Assembly (NCBI GenBank): GCA_947501615.1
Contig: CANMWK010000009.1
Coordinates: 62,001 to 126,000, forward strand
Source: an uncultured Tenacibaculum sp.
Lineage (GTDB): Bacteria; Bacteroidota; Bacteroidia; Flavobacteriales; Flavobacteriaceae
Reading direction: 5' to 3'
DNA: 64,000 bases
In this document: positions 41,214-50,152 of the stretch, in pieces
Layout: each line of letters begins with the position of its first letter
Numbering within the stretch: position 1 is the first letter of the stretch
Translations under genes and position numbers: made by a program
Notes under the pieces: model-generated
The model's input: the letters and a program-made list of their open reading frames with translations, nothing else
Told to the model about the DNA's origin: nothing
Database searches by the model: none

Positions 41214-42539
41214 ATGAAGAAATACATAACCAGTGTATTTGTTTTGTTTTTTCTGAGTATTGTTATTCATGCTCAAGAAAAGGTGTTGCGCTTATCAATG
41301 CAAGAAGCAATTGATTACGCAGTAAAAAATAACTACGATAATAAAGTAGCTTTAAAAGATATTGAAGCTGCGAAACAGAAAAAATGGGAAACGACCACCA
41401 TTGGATTGCCTCAGATTGAAGGTAAGGTAGATTATCAAAATAACATAAAACAACTTTTTGATCCTGTAGATTTTAATCAAGATGGGTTTCCTGATTTTGG
41501 TGCTAAACATTCGGTAACAGCAGGTGTAACACTAACACAGTTAATTTTTGATGGGACATATTTAGTTGCTTTACAGTCTGCTAAAACTTTTTTGAAAATT
41601 TCTGAGCAAGCTAAAGAGAAAACTGAACTAGCTACTAAACAAGCCGTAATTAATGCGTATGGAAATGTTTTAGTCGCTGAAAAAAGTTTAGATATTCTAG
41701 AGAATAACAAAAGAATTTTAGCTAAAAACTTAAGTGAAACTCAAAAGATTTTCGAAAACGGTTTAACCGAAGAAGAGAATGTAGAACAGCTTCAAATTAC
41801 TTTAGGAACATTAGAGAATAATATTAGAAATACGCAACGTCTTAAAGATATTGCTTACAAAATGTTAAATGTATCTTTAGGAAACTCAATAGATAAAAAG
41901 GTTGAGTTAAGTGATACTTTAGAAAATTTGGCTATTCAGAATACAGATTTAGGATTGTTAAGTAAAACATTTAATATTGATAGTCATATTGATTATAGAA
42001 TAGCGAATAACAATAGAGAAGCTAATGAATTATTGTTGAAATTAGAAAGAAATAGACAATTACCAACATTAGCTGCCTTTATTAATTATAACGGAATTGC
42101 TAATTCTAATTCTTTTTCTTTCTTTAATAGTTCTCAACAATGGAGGTCAACTTCTTTATTTGGAGTAAGTTTAAATGTGCCAATTTTCGGTTCATTCAGA
42201 GCTAGATCAAGAATAAAGCAAGCAAAGCTAGAGTTAGAAAGTTCAGATATTCGATTGGAAGAAATTAAACAAAAATTGAATTTACAAGCACAAACTGCTA
42301 AAAGTGAATATCAATTGAGTATAGAGAACTACGAAACAGCTAAGCAAAATTTACAATTAGCAGAACGTATTGAGAAAAAACAGCAAGTGAAGTTTTTTGA
42401 AGGTCTTTCTTCAAGTTTTGATTTGTCTCAGGCACAGAATCAGCTTTACACACAGCAGAGTAATTATGTACAATCGATGTTAAACGTAATTGCAAAAAAA
42501 GCACAATTAGAATCAGCATTAAATATACCTATTAAATAA
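41214..42539 (+). CDS. TolC-family outer-membrane efflux protein
   Basis: 441 residues from ATG 41214. The 41205 start would be TTG and overlap the tetR stop. Signal peptide VFVLFFLSIVIHAQ. The repeated helical-barrel segments (SMQEAIDYAVKNNYDNKVA; KTELATKQAVINAYGNVLVAEKS) and the QLYTQQSNYVQSMLNV end fit TolC. Partner of the RND pump that follows. It could also serve the peptide exporter, which has no channel of its own, though nothing in the sequence shows this. Confidence 0.92.
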   Translation: MKKYITSVFVLFFLSIVIHAQEKVLRLSMQEAIDYAVKNNYDNKVALKDIEAAKQKKWETTTIGLPQIEGKVDYQNNIKQLFDPVDFNQDGFPDFGAKHSVTAGVTLTQLIFDGTYLVALQSAKTFLKISEQAKEKTELATKQAVINAYGNVLVAEKSLDILENNKRILAKNLSETQKIFENGLTEEENVEQLQITLGTLENNIRNTQRLKDIAYKMLNVSLGNSIDKKVELSDTLENLAIQNTDLGLLSKTFNIDSHIDYRIANNNREANELLLKLERNRQLPTLAAFINYNGIANSNSFSFFNSSQQWRSTSLFGVSLNVPIFGSFRARSRIKQAKLELESSDIRLEEIKQKLNLQAQTAKSEYQLSIENYETAKQNLQLAERIEKKQQVKFFEGLSSSFDLSQAQNQLYTQQSNYVQSMLNVIAKKAQLESALNIPIK

Positions 42540-42549
42540 CCAACTCAAA

Positions 42550-43722
42550 ATGAGAAAGATATTCATATTCATAGTGACTGCAATATTAGTAGTGTCATGT
42601 GGTAAAAAAGAAGCATCCGTAGAGGCAGTAATTGCATCAAAAGATTTGAAGCAAATCAGAGCAAAGAAAGATGAATTAAGTACAAAGAATCAAGAAATTT
42701 TAAGTCAGATTAAACTTTTAGATGCTGAAATTTCTAAACTTGATAAAAATAAAAAAGTACCTCTAATTACAACTATAGATGTAAATACATCTGAATTTAT
42801 ACATTATTTAGAATTACAAGGAAATGTAAAAACTAAGAAAAACGTATTAGTTTACCCTGAAGTTCCAGGGCAATTGGTTAGGGTTTTTGTTAAAGAAGGG
42901 CAAAGAGTTGCAAAAGGGCAAGCATTAGCTAGAATAGATGATGCAGGTATGTCGAATCAGTTAGCGCAATTAGAGGCTACTGCAACTTTGGCTAAAACGA
43001 CTTATGAGCGTCAAAAGCGTTTATGGGATCAAAAAATAGGTTCAGAAATTCAGTATTTACAAGCGAAAACAAACTACGAAGCGCAAACTAATGCAGTAAC
43101 AAATTTGCGTAAAGGGATTGCTAAATATACCATTAAAGCGCCTTTTAGTGGAATTGTTGATGATGTAATCAAAGAACAAGGGACTGTGGTTTCTCCAGGG
43201 CCAGGGGCAGAAGTGTTTAGAGTTGTAAACTTAGGAGATATGTATATAGAAACTGATGTTCCTGAGAGTTATATTAGTTCAGTTAAAAAAGGGAAAACTG
43301 TAGCAGTAGAGTTTCCTATTTTAGGTAAGAAACTAGATTCTAAAGTGCGCCAAGCAGGAAACTTTATTAACCCAGCGAATAGAACATTTAAGGTAGAAAT
43401 AGGAGTGCCTAATAAAGATAGAAGTATTAAGCCAAACTTAACGGCTAAGCTTAGAATTAATGACTATACAAATTCTAGTGCAATTTTAATTCCACAAAGT
43501 ATTATTTCAGAAAATGCGAAAGGAGAGCAATATGTGTATATAGTAACTAATAAAGATGGTAAATCTATAGCGAAACAGGTTATTATTACGACAGGTAAAA
43601 CTCAGGGAGACATTATCGAAGTGCTTGATGGAATAGAAAGTGGGATGAAAATTATTAATGCTGGAGCTAGGAGTGTTAAAGACAGCCAAGAAGTAAAAAT
43701 ATTGCAACCAGCTAAAAAATAA
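42550..43722 (+). CDS. RND efflux periplasmic adaptor lipoprotein
   Basis: 390 residues with lipobox ILVVSCGKKE. A coiled coil at about 30-60 (LKQIRAKKDELSTKNQEILSQ) precedes the lipoyl half-motif (VYPEVPGQLVRVFVKEGQRVAKGQ) and the barrel domain (IKAPFSGIVDDVIKEQGTVV). This is the membrane fusion protein linking the RND permease to the TolC-type channel. 10 nt after tolC. Confidence 0.93.
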   Translation: MRKIFIFIVTAILVVSCGKKEASVEAVIASKDLKQIRAKKDELSTKNQEILSQIKLLDAEISKLDKNKKVPLITTIDVNTSEFIHYLELQGNVKTKKNVLVYPEVPGQLVRVFVKEGQRVAKGQALARIDDAGMSNQLAQLEATATLAKTTYERQKRLWDQKIGSEIQYLQAKTNYEAQTNAVTNLRKGIAKYTIKAPFSGIVDDVIKEQGTVVSPGPGAEVFRVVNLGDMYIETDVPESYISSVKKGKTVAVEFPILGKKLDSKVRQAGNFINPANRTFKVEIGVPNKDRSIKPNLTAKLRINDYTNSSAILIPQSIISENAKGEQYVYIVTNKDGKSIAKQVIITTGKTQGDIIEVLDGIESGMKIINAGARSVKDSQEVKILQPAKK

Positions 43723-43733
43723 AAACTATTCTG

Positions 43734-46700
43734 ATGACAGAACAACAAAAAAAAGTAGATAAGGAGTTCGGTTTATCTTCTTGGGCAATAAACAATAAAA
43801 CTACTATTTACGTATTGATGGTAATTATATTGTTTTCAGGGATCTCTGCATTTATTAATATGCCAAGAGAAAACTTCCCAGAGATTAAAGAAACTAAGAT
43901 TTATGTTAGCTCTGTTTTTCCTGGAAATACAGCAGAAGACATTGAGAAATTAATAACAGATCCGTTAGAAGAGAAATTAAAAACAGTAAGTAATGTTACT
44001 AAAATTAATTCTACTTCACAGGAAAATGTGTCGATGATTACTGTAGAGTTTAACGAGAAAGTTACAGTTGAAGAAGCTAAACAAAAGGTAAAGGATGAAA
44101 TTGATGAAGAAGTATCTGGTGAAGATTGGCCAACGTTTAATGGAGCTAAGGTAGAACCAAATGTTTTTGAATTAAATATTGCTGAAGAAACACCAATCTT
44201 AAATATCAATATTTCAGGAGATTTTACTGTAGAACAATTAAAAGAGTATGCAGAATATCTTCAAGATGAAATAGAAGATTTAAAAGAGATAAAGAAAGCA
44301 GACATCCGTGGAGCAGAAGAAAAAGAGGTTGAAGTTGCTGTAGATATCTATAAAATGATGGCTGCTCAAGTTAGCTTTAATGATGTGCTTCAGGCTATTG
44401 GTAATGGTAATGCTACGGTTTCTGCTGGTAATATTATTTCTAGTGGACAACGAAGAACTATTCGTGTTCTTGGTGAAATAGAAAAACCTTCAGAACTAGA
44501 TGATTTCGTGGTAAAGTCAGAAAGGGGTAGTGCAATTTATTTAAAAGATATTGCAACAGTTTCTTTTAAAGATAAAGACAAAACAACGTATGCTCGTGAG
44601 AATGCTGAATCTGTGGTTATGCTAGATATTAAAAAGCGTTCTGGAGAAAATATGGTTGAGGCTACCGATAAAATTAGAAAAATTGTAGAAGAGGCTCAAG
44701 AGACAGAGGCATTGCCAAAAACGCTTAAAGTAACGTTAGCAAATGATCAATCTTCTAAAACAGTTGGTCAGGTAGATGATTTAGTAAACAATATCATTTT
44801 TGGAGTTATTTTAGTAGTAACCGTATTAATGTTCTTCTTAGGATTAAAAAATGCATTATTTGTAGGTTTTGCTATTCCGATGTCTATGTTTATGTCGCTA
44901 ATGATTTTAAACATGATGGGGTACACCATGAATACCATGATTCTTTTCGGGTTAATCATGGGGCTTGGAATGCTAGTTGATAACGGTATTGTAGTAGTAG
45001 AAAATGTATACCGTTTGATGGATGAAGAAGGAATGTCAAGAATACAAGCAGCGCGAAAAGGTATTGGAGAAATTGCTTTCCCAATTATTATTTCTACAGC
45101 TACTACAGTGGCAGCATTTATACCTTTAGGAATGTGGCCAGGAGTAATGGGGCAGTTTATGATTTACTTCCCAATTACATTATCTGTTGTATTAGGATCT
45201 TCATTATTTGTAGCGATATTCTTTAACTCAGTGTTAGTATCTCAATTTATGAATGTTGAAGATAAAAATATGCCGTTAAGAAAGATTATAAGGCTAACTA
45301 TTGTTTTAGGTGTATTAGGTTTGTTAATAGTGCTATTTGGAGGTGCGATCAGACCTTTAGGTACATTGTTATTATTCGCTGCAATAAACTTTTGGGTATA
45401 TAGATACATCATGCGTCCAGGAGCAAATTGGTTTCAATCTAAAGCGCTTCCAAAATGGGAGAATTTTTATGAACGAATGATTCGAGGAGTGTTAAAAGGG
45501 TGGAAACCACAAGTAATTACAATTATCACCTTTGTATTGTTGGTTGTTTCTATTATGGGATTCGGAAATTCTGTTCAAAATAAAAGAACTAAAGTAGAGT
45601 TTTTTCCAGATAATACACCAAATCAAGTTATTGTATATGTAGAGTATCCGCAAGGAACAGATATAGAGAAAACAAATGCAGTAATGAAAGATTTGGAAGA
45701 ACGTGTGACTAAAGTCATTAATGCTTCTGAATACTTGGAAGGAGATTATAATTTCTTAGTTGAGAGTTCTATTACTCAAGTTGGTGCGGGATCTGGTAAC
45801 CCACAAACAGATGGAGGTTCTACAGCTGAAATGCCACATAGAGGAAAAATTGTAGCTTCTATGCGTGAGTATAAGTTTAGAAAAGGAGCAGATAGTAAGA
45901 AACTTAAGAAAGAGATTACAGATGAATTACAAGGTGTATATCCGGGATTATCAATTTCTGTTGAAAAAGATCCAGTTGGTCCGCCAGCGGGTTATCCTAT
46001 TAATATTGAATTAAAAGGTAAAGATTATGCTGAACTGATTACTATGGCTGAAAAGATGCGTGACTTCATCAATACAAAATCAATTGAAGGTATAGCTGAG
46101 CTTAAAATAGATGTAAACAAATCTAAGCCAACAATGTTGGTTGATGTAGATCGAAAAAAAGCAGGAGAATTAGGGGTTAGTGCCGCACAAGTAGGAACAC
46201 AACTGCGTAATTCAATATTTGGAGCAAAAGCAGGAATATATAAAGAAGATGGTGAAGATTATGATATTTATGTTCGTTTTAATGAAGAGAATAGGTACAA
46301 TACAAGTGCTATTTTTAATCAAAATATCACGTTTAGAGATCCTTCAAACGGACAAGTAAAGTCAATTCCTGTGTCTGCTTTAGCAACTCAAAAAAATACT
46401 TCTGGTTTTAGTGCGATAAAACACAAGCAAGGAAAGCGAGTGGTTAGTGTGTATTCTGCATTAGCGCCAGGATTTACAGATGCAGCAGCAGTGGTTGCGA
46501 AGATAGAAAATGAAATGAAAAATTTCACTGAATTACCAGATACAATAAAAGTAGACTATACAGGGCAGATTGAAGAGCAAGAGAAACAAATGAATTTTTT
46601 AATGGGAGCTTTCTTTTCTGGTTTAGGTTTAATTTTCTTAATCTTAATTTATCAGTTTAATTCAGTATCAAAGCCAGGAATTATCATGTTAGCAATCTTT

Positions 46701-47246
46701 TTAAGCTTAATCGGAGTATTCGGCGGAATTGTTATATCGGGTTCTTCGTTTGTAATTATGATGACGATGATGGGGATTATCTCGCTCGCTGGAATTGTGG
46801 TAAATAATGGAGTGGTATTACTCGATTATACACAATTGTTAATTGACAGAAAGAAAGTTGATCTAGATTTAGATGATGATGAGTTTGTTTCAATAGAGGA
46901 TTTAAAGGAAAGTATTATTAAAGGAGGTAAAGCAAGATTACGTCCAGTATTATTAACTGCGATAACTACAATTCTAGGACTTATTCCTTTAGCTACAGGA
47001 TTGAATATTAATTTTTACACATTAGTATCAGAATTGAATCCTCATATTTATGTGGGAGGAGATAATGTAATTTTCTGGGGACCATTAGCATGGACAGTTA
47101 TCTACGGTTTAATAGTAGCTACTTTCTTAACATTAATAGTAGTTCCGATATTATTTTATTTAGTGACTAAGTTGAAAATGTGGTTTAAAAATAGAAATAC
47201 CATAAGTGAAGATGTTTTTGATGAGATTGCTGATATTGGAAATTAA
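43734..47246 (+). CDS. RND-family efflux transporter permease
   Basis: 1170 residues. Two halves with the usual RND pattern: N-terminal transmembrane helix and pore domain, then GLIMGLGMLVDNGIVVVENV with the key Asp in helix 4, FPIIISTATTVAAFIP, and the second half FLMGAFFSGLGLIFLILIYQ, LIGVFGG and ITTILGLIPLATG. Drug, solvent or metal extrusion is the family role; the substrate is unknown. It closes the tetR operon and has its own terminator. Confidence 0.94.
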   Translation: MTEQQKKVDKEFGLSSWAINNKTTIYVLMVIILFSGISAFINMPRENFPEIKETKIYVSSVFPGNTAEDIEKLITDPLEEKLKTVSNVTKINSTSQENVSMITVEFNEKVTVEEAKQKVKDEIDEEVSGEDWPTFNGAKVEPNVFELNIAEETPILNINISGDFTVEQLKEYAEYLQDEIEDLKEIKKADIRGAEEKEVEVAVDIYKMMAAQVSFNDVLQAIGNGNATVSAGNIISSGQRRTIRVLGEIEKPSELDDFVVKSERGSAIYLKDIATVSFKDKDKTTYARENAESVVMLDIKKRSGENMVEATDKIRKIVEEAQETEALPKTLKVTLANDQSSKTVGQVDDLVNNIIFGVILVVTVLMFFLGLKNALFVGFAIPMSMFMSLMILNMMGYTMNTMILFGLIMGLGMLVDNGIVVVENVYRLMDEEGMSRIQAARKGIGEIAFPIIISTATTVAAFIPLGMWPGVMGQFMIYFPITLSVVLGSSLFVAIFFNSVLVSQFMNVEDKNMPLRKIIRLTIVLGVLGLLIVLFGGAIRPLGTLLLFAAINFWVYRYIMRPGANWFQSKALPKWENFYERMIRGVLKGWKPQVITIITFVLLVVSIMGFGNSVQNKRTKVEFFPDNTPNQVIVYVEYPQGTDIEKTNAVMKDLEERVTKVINASEYLEGDYNFLVESSITQVGAGSGNPQTDGGSTAEMPHRGKIVASMREYKFRKGADSKKLKKEITDELQGVYPGLSISVEKDPVGPPAGYPINIELKGKDYAELITMAEKMRDFINTKSIEGIAELKIDVNKSKPTMLVDVDRKKAGELGVSAAQVGTQLRNSIFGAKAGIYKEDGEDYDIYVRFNEENRYNTSAIFNQNITFRDPSNGQVKSIPVSALATQKNTSGFSAIKHKQGKRVVSVYSALAPGFTDAAAVVAKIENEMKNFTELPDTIKVDYTGQIEEQEKQMNFLMGAFFSGLGLIFLILIYQFNSVSKPGIIMLAIFLSLIGVFGGIVISGSSFVIMMTMMGIISLAGIVVNNGVVLLDYTQLLIDRKKVDLDLDDDEFVSIEDLKESIIKGGKARLRPVLLTAITTILGLIPLATGLNINFYTLVSELNPHIYVGGDNVIFWGPLAWTVIYGLIVATFLTLIVVPILFYLVTKLKMWFKNRNTISEDVFDEIADIGN

Positions 47247-47266
47247 GAAATAATTTATTTACAATT

Positions 47267-47303
47267 AAAAAGAGTTAGCAGTTGTGTATTGCTAACTCTT
47301 TTT
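47267..47303 (+). terminator. Terminator of the RND efflux operon
   Basis: AAAAAGAGTTAGCA / TGCTAACTCTTTTT, 14-bp stem, 9-nt loop, T-run. Confidence 0.9.
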
Positions 47304-47316
47304 GTTTTTTTGAAGT

Positions 47317-47790
47317 ATGAATAAAAGGAGTGTGCTAACTGTAGAAGAGGTGAAAAGAAAATTAGAACGATTTTGTGTATATCAAGACCGTTGTCATAAA
47401 GAAGTAGAAGAAAAACTAAAAAGTTTTCATTTAATTCCTGAAGCTAGAGCACTTATTTTATTACATCTCTTAGAGCATAATTTTTTAAATGAAGAACGAT
47501 TTTCAAAAAGTTTTGCTAGAGGAAAATTTAGAATCAAAAATTGGGGAAAGGTTAGGATAACAAGAGAATTGAAGTATAGAGATATTTCAGACTATAATAT
47601 TAAACACGCATTGTTAGAGATTGATGAAGGAGACTATTTAAGCACATTAAATACTTTGGCTGAAAAGAAATACAATACAATACAGGAAACAAATTTATTT
47701 AAAAAGCGAAAGAAAGTATTTGATTATTTGAATTATAGGGGCTATGAAATAAGTTTGATAAATGAGGTCTTAAATGAAATTATGAATTAA
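47317..47790 (+). CDS. recX: Regulatory protein RecX
   Basis: 157 residues with the tandem three-helix repeats of RecX: LTVEEVKRKLERFCVYQDRCHKEV, LEHNFLNEERFSKSFARGKFRIKNWGKVRI and KRKKVFDYLNYRGYEISLI (in parts). RecX modulates RecA activity in recombination and SOS. Starts 70 nt after the RND gene; monocistronic. Confidence 0.9.
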   Translation: MNKRSVLTVEEVKRKLERFCVYQDRCHKEVEEKLKSFHLIPEARALILLHLLEHNFLNEERFSKSFARGKFRIKNWGKVRITRELKYRDISDYNIKHALLEIDEGDYLSTLNTLAEKKYNTIQETNLFKKRKKVFDYLNYRGYEISLINEVLNEIMN

Positions 47791-47819
47791 ACACCCTGTG
47801 CATAACTTGCACAGGGTGT
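47791..47819. terminator. Bidirectional terminator between recX and P15
   Basis: ACACCCTGTGC / GCACAGGGTGT stem with a 7-nt loop, between convergent genes. Confidence 0.8.
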
Positions 47820-47833
47820 AATAAAAATCTCTT

Positions 47834-48040
47834 TTAAAAGTCACAAATATCTGGAAAAACCTCACAGATATCTTTTAAAGGAGGTACCACATGTTGGCAG
47901 CCACCTTCGCATGGTTCGTTTATTTTGTTTCCATGTGCATCACACTTACAAGCAGGGTAGTAATATCTTGCTTTACCGTTAATTTCTTTTTGCTCATGTT
48001 TACTTAATGTTTTACCTAGATTCAAAATTGATTTTTTCAT
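47834..48040 (-). CDS. Orphan cysteine-rich peptide precursor P15 with GK leader end
   Basis: 68 residues. The leader MKKSILNLGKTLSKHEQKE-INGK is clearly of the same family, but ends GK instead of GG. The core has six cysteines (PACKCDAHG, EPCEGGCQH, DICEVFPDICDF), is acidic and has a Pro-rich centre. It lies 9 kb from the main locus between recX and a lipoprotein gene. Its upstream motif is shared with the thiol oxidase gene, which suggests it is part of the same regulon. Cleavage after K is doubtful. Confidence 0.75.
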   Translation of the reverse strand: MKKSILNLGKTLSKHEQKEINGKARYYYPACKCDAHGNKINEPCEGGCQHVVPPLKDICEVFPDICDF

Positions 48041-48087
48041 AATTTAAATTTAAAAGGATGATTATTTTAAAATGTTTTAACTAGAAT

Positions 48088-48107
48088 CCAAATTACGAAT
48101 AATTTGG
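48088..48107. repeat. Perfect inverted repeat upstream of P15
   Basis: CCAAATTA, CGAA loop, TAATTTGG, located 48 nt before the P15 ATG. Candidate operator or small hairpin. Confidence 0.5.
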
Positions 48108-48111
48108 CTGT

Positions 48112-48133
48112 AGTACTTCAATAAAGCAAAATA
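48112..48133 (-). promoter_or_regulatory. Shared motif upstream of P15
   Basis: Minus strand GTATTTTG-CTTTATTGAAGTACT, identical in its 15-nt core to the motif at 39046-39060 in front of the thiol oxidase gene. Confidence 0.45.
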
Positions 48134-48374
48134 CGTTCTGAAAAAATATATATCCGTTAAAGAATATCTTTTTTTCGTGATGAAGTTAAGTTTAATAACT
48201 AAGTTTAGAGTTTTAGCACTCTGTTTTGTGTTTTGCTATAATTATTGTTTACAAAAAATGCTGTTCCTCATATGGCTAATAACCAGAAGCTAAAAGCTAA
48301 GTTCAAAAAATCATATCAAAAAAGTTGACTTTCAATCGTAACAAAAACTGTTGTAGCTTTCAGTTTATAGAGGT

Positions 48375-48953
48375 TTATTTAAGTTTCTGTTTTTTAGGGA
48401 TAATAAGATTTGAGTTTGAGGTAGTAACCTTAAAGAAATCATCTAAGTTAATTTCTTCATCAAACTCTTTTTTGCTATAAATAGTATTAACTTTAGCATT
48501 GTAACTGCTGAAAATTAAGAGAATTTTATCAATTTGACTATTAACTTCTTTTGCTTTTATAGCAGGAATTAAGGTCATATCATTTAAGCGTAGAATTTCA
48601 TTCTCTAAAACATTAGTTCTAGCCTTTAAAGCATTGCTTTTAAGTGTTTCAATCTTTAAACTATCATTTAAATTCTTGGCCAATCCTTTTAATTCATTCG
48701 CCATTTGTAAAGCTTGGTTGGGGGAAATAGCAATAAACCTTTTCAAGAACTCATCTAACTCATTGTATTGGTTCCAATCTTTAATTTTTGTCTTTGCTAA
48801 ATCAGAAAGATTAGAGACTTCTTTATGTTTAACGACAATACTCATTTTAGAAGTAGTAGCTACTTTTTGTTTAGTATCTTTTTTTTGAGCTTTTTCACAA
48901 TTGAAAAAAAGCAAACTAATGAAAAGAATAAAAAGATGAGCATACTTACGCAT
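48375..48953 (-). CDS. Lipoprotein of unknown function
   Basis: 192 residues from ATG 48953; an upstream start adds a non-hydrophobic stretch. Lipobox LLFFNCEKAQ. The rest is helical and charged with many Lys and Leu residues (LAKTKIKDWNQYNELDEFLK; SLKIETLKSNALKARTNVLE), so a coiled-coil tendency is likely. No family recognised. Next to P15 but on its own transcript. Confidence 0.6.
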   Translation of the reverse strand: MRKYAHLFILFISLLFFNCEKAQKKDTKQKVATTSKMSIVVKHKEVSNLSDLAKTKIKDWNQYNELDEFLKRFIAISPNQALQMANELKGLAKNLNDSLKIETLKSNALKARTNVLENEILRLNDMTLIPAIKAKEVNSQIDKILLIFSSYNAKVNTIYSKKEFDEEINLDDFFKVTTSNSNLIIPKKQKLK

Positions 48954-49099
48954 AGTAAACTTATTTTTGCTCAAAAATACGTTTTTTAAATTCGTTTTTT
49001 CTAAAACTAAACTTAAAGCTTAGAGATCAGTTTTTTAAAACATGATTTTTATTGATAGTTAAAAAATAATAAATAAATATTACGAATATTTAAATTTAG

Positions 49100-49107
49100 T
49101 ACTTTTG
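49100..49107 (+). promoter_or_regulatory. -7 promoter box of the dehydrogenase gene
   Basis: TACTTTTG matches TAnnTTTG and ends 29 nt before the ATG. No clear -33. Confidence 0.4.
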
Positions 49108-49136
49108 TATTGCGTTAAAAATAGATTTTTTGTAAA

Positions 49137-50105
49137 ATGAATGATACCATTTTAATTCTTGGAGCTTGTGGACAAATAGGAACAGAACTTACTCAAAAAT
49201 TGCGTAAGATTTATGGAGATCAACAAGTAATAGCGTCAGATATTAGAGAAGGTCAAAAAGAGTTTTTAAATTCTGGACCATTTGAAATTATCAATGCAAT
49301 GGATAAAGATGCAATTCTTGAAGTTGTCAAAAAGTATAAAGTAACTCAGGTATATCTTATGGCTGCAATGTTATCTGCAACAGCAGAGAAAGTGCCACTT
49401 AAGGCTTGGGATTTAAATATGCAATCACTTTTACATGTGCTAGAGCTAGCGAAAGATATGCATATTAAAAAAGTATATTGGCCAAGTTCTATCGCTGTTT
49501 TCGGAAGCACTTCGCCTAAAATAAATACGCCTCAACAGACCATCACAGAACCTTCAACAGTGTATGGAATAAGTAAAGTTTCTGGTGAGCATTGGTGTAA
49601 TTATTACCATAATAAATATGGAGTGGATGTTCGAAGTTTGCGTTATCCAGGAATTATTAGCTGGAAAACAAAACCAGGAGGAGGAACAACAGATTATGCA
49701 GTAGATATTTATTTTAAAGCAAAAGAAGAAGGAGCTTACGAATGTTTTCTTGGTGAAGATACCAACTTACCAATGATGTATATGGAAGACGCAATTAATG
49801 CTACAATACAAATTATGCAGGCTCCTCAAGAAAATATCAAGATAAGAACATCATATAATTTAGCTGCAATGAGTTTTACTCCGAAAGTAATTGCTGAAGA
49901 GATTCAGAAATATATTCCTGAATTTAAAATTACTTATGCGCCAGATTTTAGACAAGAGATTGCTGATAGTTGGCCGCAGATTATCGACGATACTCCTGCT
50001 AGAGAAGATTGGGGATGGAAACATGCTTTTGATTTAGAATTAATGACAAAAGAAATGTTGCGAAACATTCAACCGACTACCAATGAACTTTTAAAAGTGT
50101 TGTAA
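49137..50105 (+). CDS. SDR-type L-threonine 3-dehydrogenase
   Basis: 322 residues, an extended short-chain dehydrogenase. NAD site LGACGQIGTELTQKL (GxxGxxG), acidic NAD-selecting residue in VIASDIRE, catalytic Ser in YWPSSIAVFG and Tyr/Lys in VYGISKVSGEHWC. The LRYPGIISWKTKPGGGTTDYAVDIY region is characteristic of the UDP-galactose-4-epimerase-like threonine dehydrogenases known from Flavobacterium. It converts threonine to 2-amino-3-ketobutyrate. An epimerase role is less likely. Confidence 0.85.
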   Translation: MNDTILILGACGQIGTELTQKLRKIYGDQQVIASDIREGQKEFLNSGPFEIINAMDKDAILEVVKKYKVTQVYLMAAMLSATAEKVPLKAWDLNMQSLLHVLELAKDMHIKKVYWPSSIAVFGSTSPKINTPQQTITEPSTVYGISKVSGEHWCNYYHNKYGVDVRSLRYPGIISWKTKPGGGTTDYAVDIYFKAKEEGAYECFLGEDTNLPMMYMEDAINATIQIMQAPQENIKIRTSYNLAAMSFTPKVIAEEIQKYIPEFKITYAPDFRQEIADSWPQIIDDTPAREDWGWKHAFDLELMTKEMLRNIQPTTNELLKVL

Positions 50106-50152
50106 GTAAATATAAAGCAATACGTCTTAATCATTGTAAAGTGATTAAACAT

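Larger units (their letters stand above)
48041..48374 (-). other. 334-bp gene-free stretch upstream of P15
   Basis: Holds the promoter region of P15: a perfect inverted repeat CCAAATTA-cgaa-TAATTTGG (48088-48107) and the motif at 48112-48126. No gene or E element is seen. Confidence 0.45.

Noticed and set aside
41477..41710. Small minus-strand protein inside the TolC gene
   Set aside because: It is an antisense shadow of the TolC frame, with no signal, promoter or conserved pattern.
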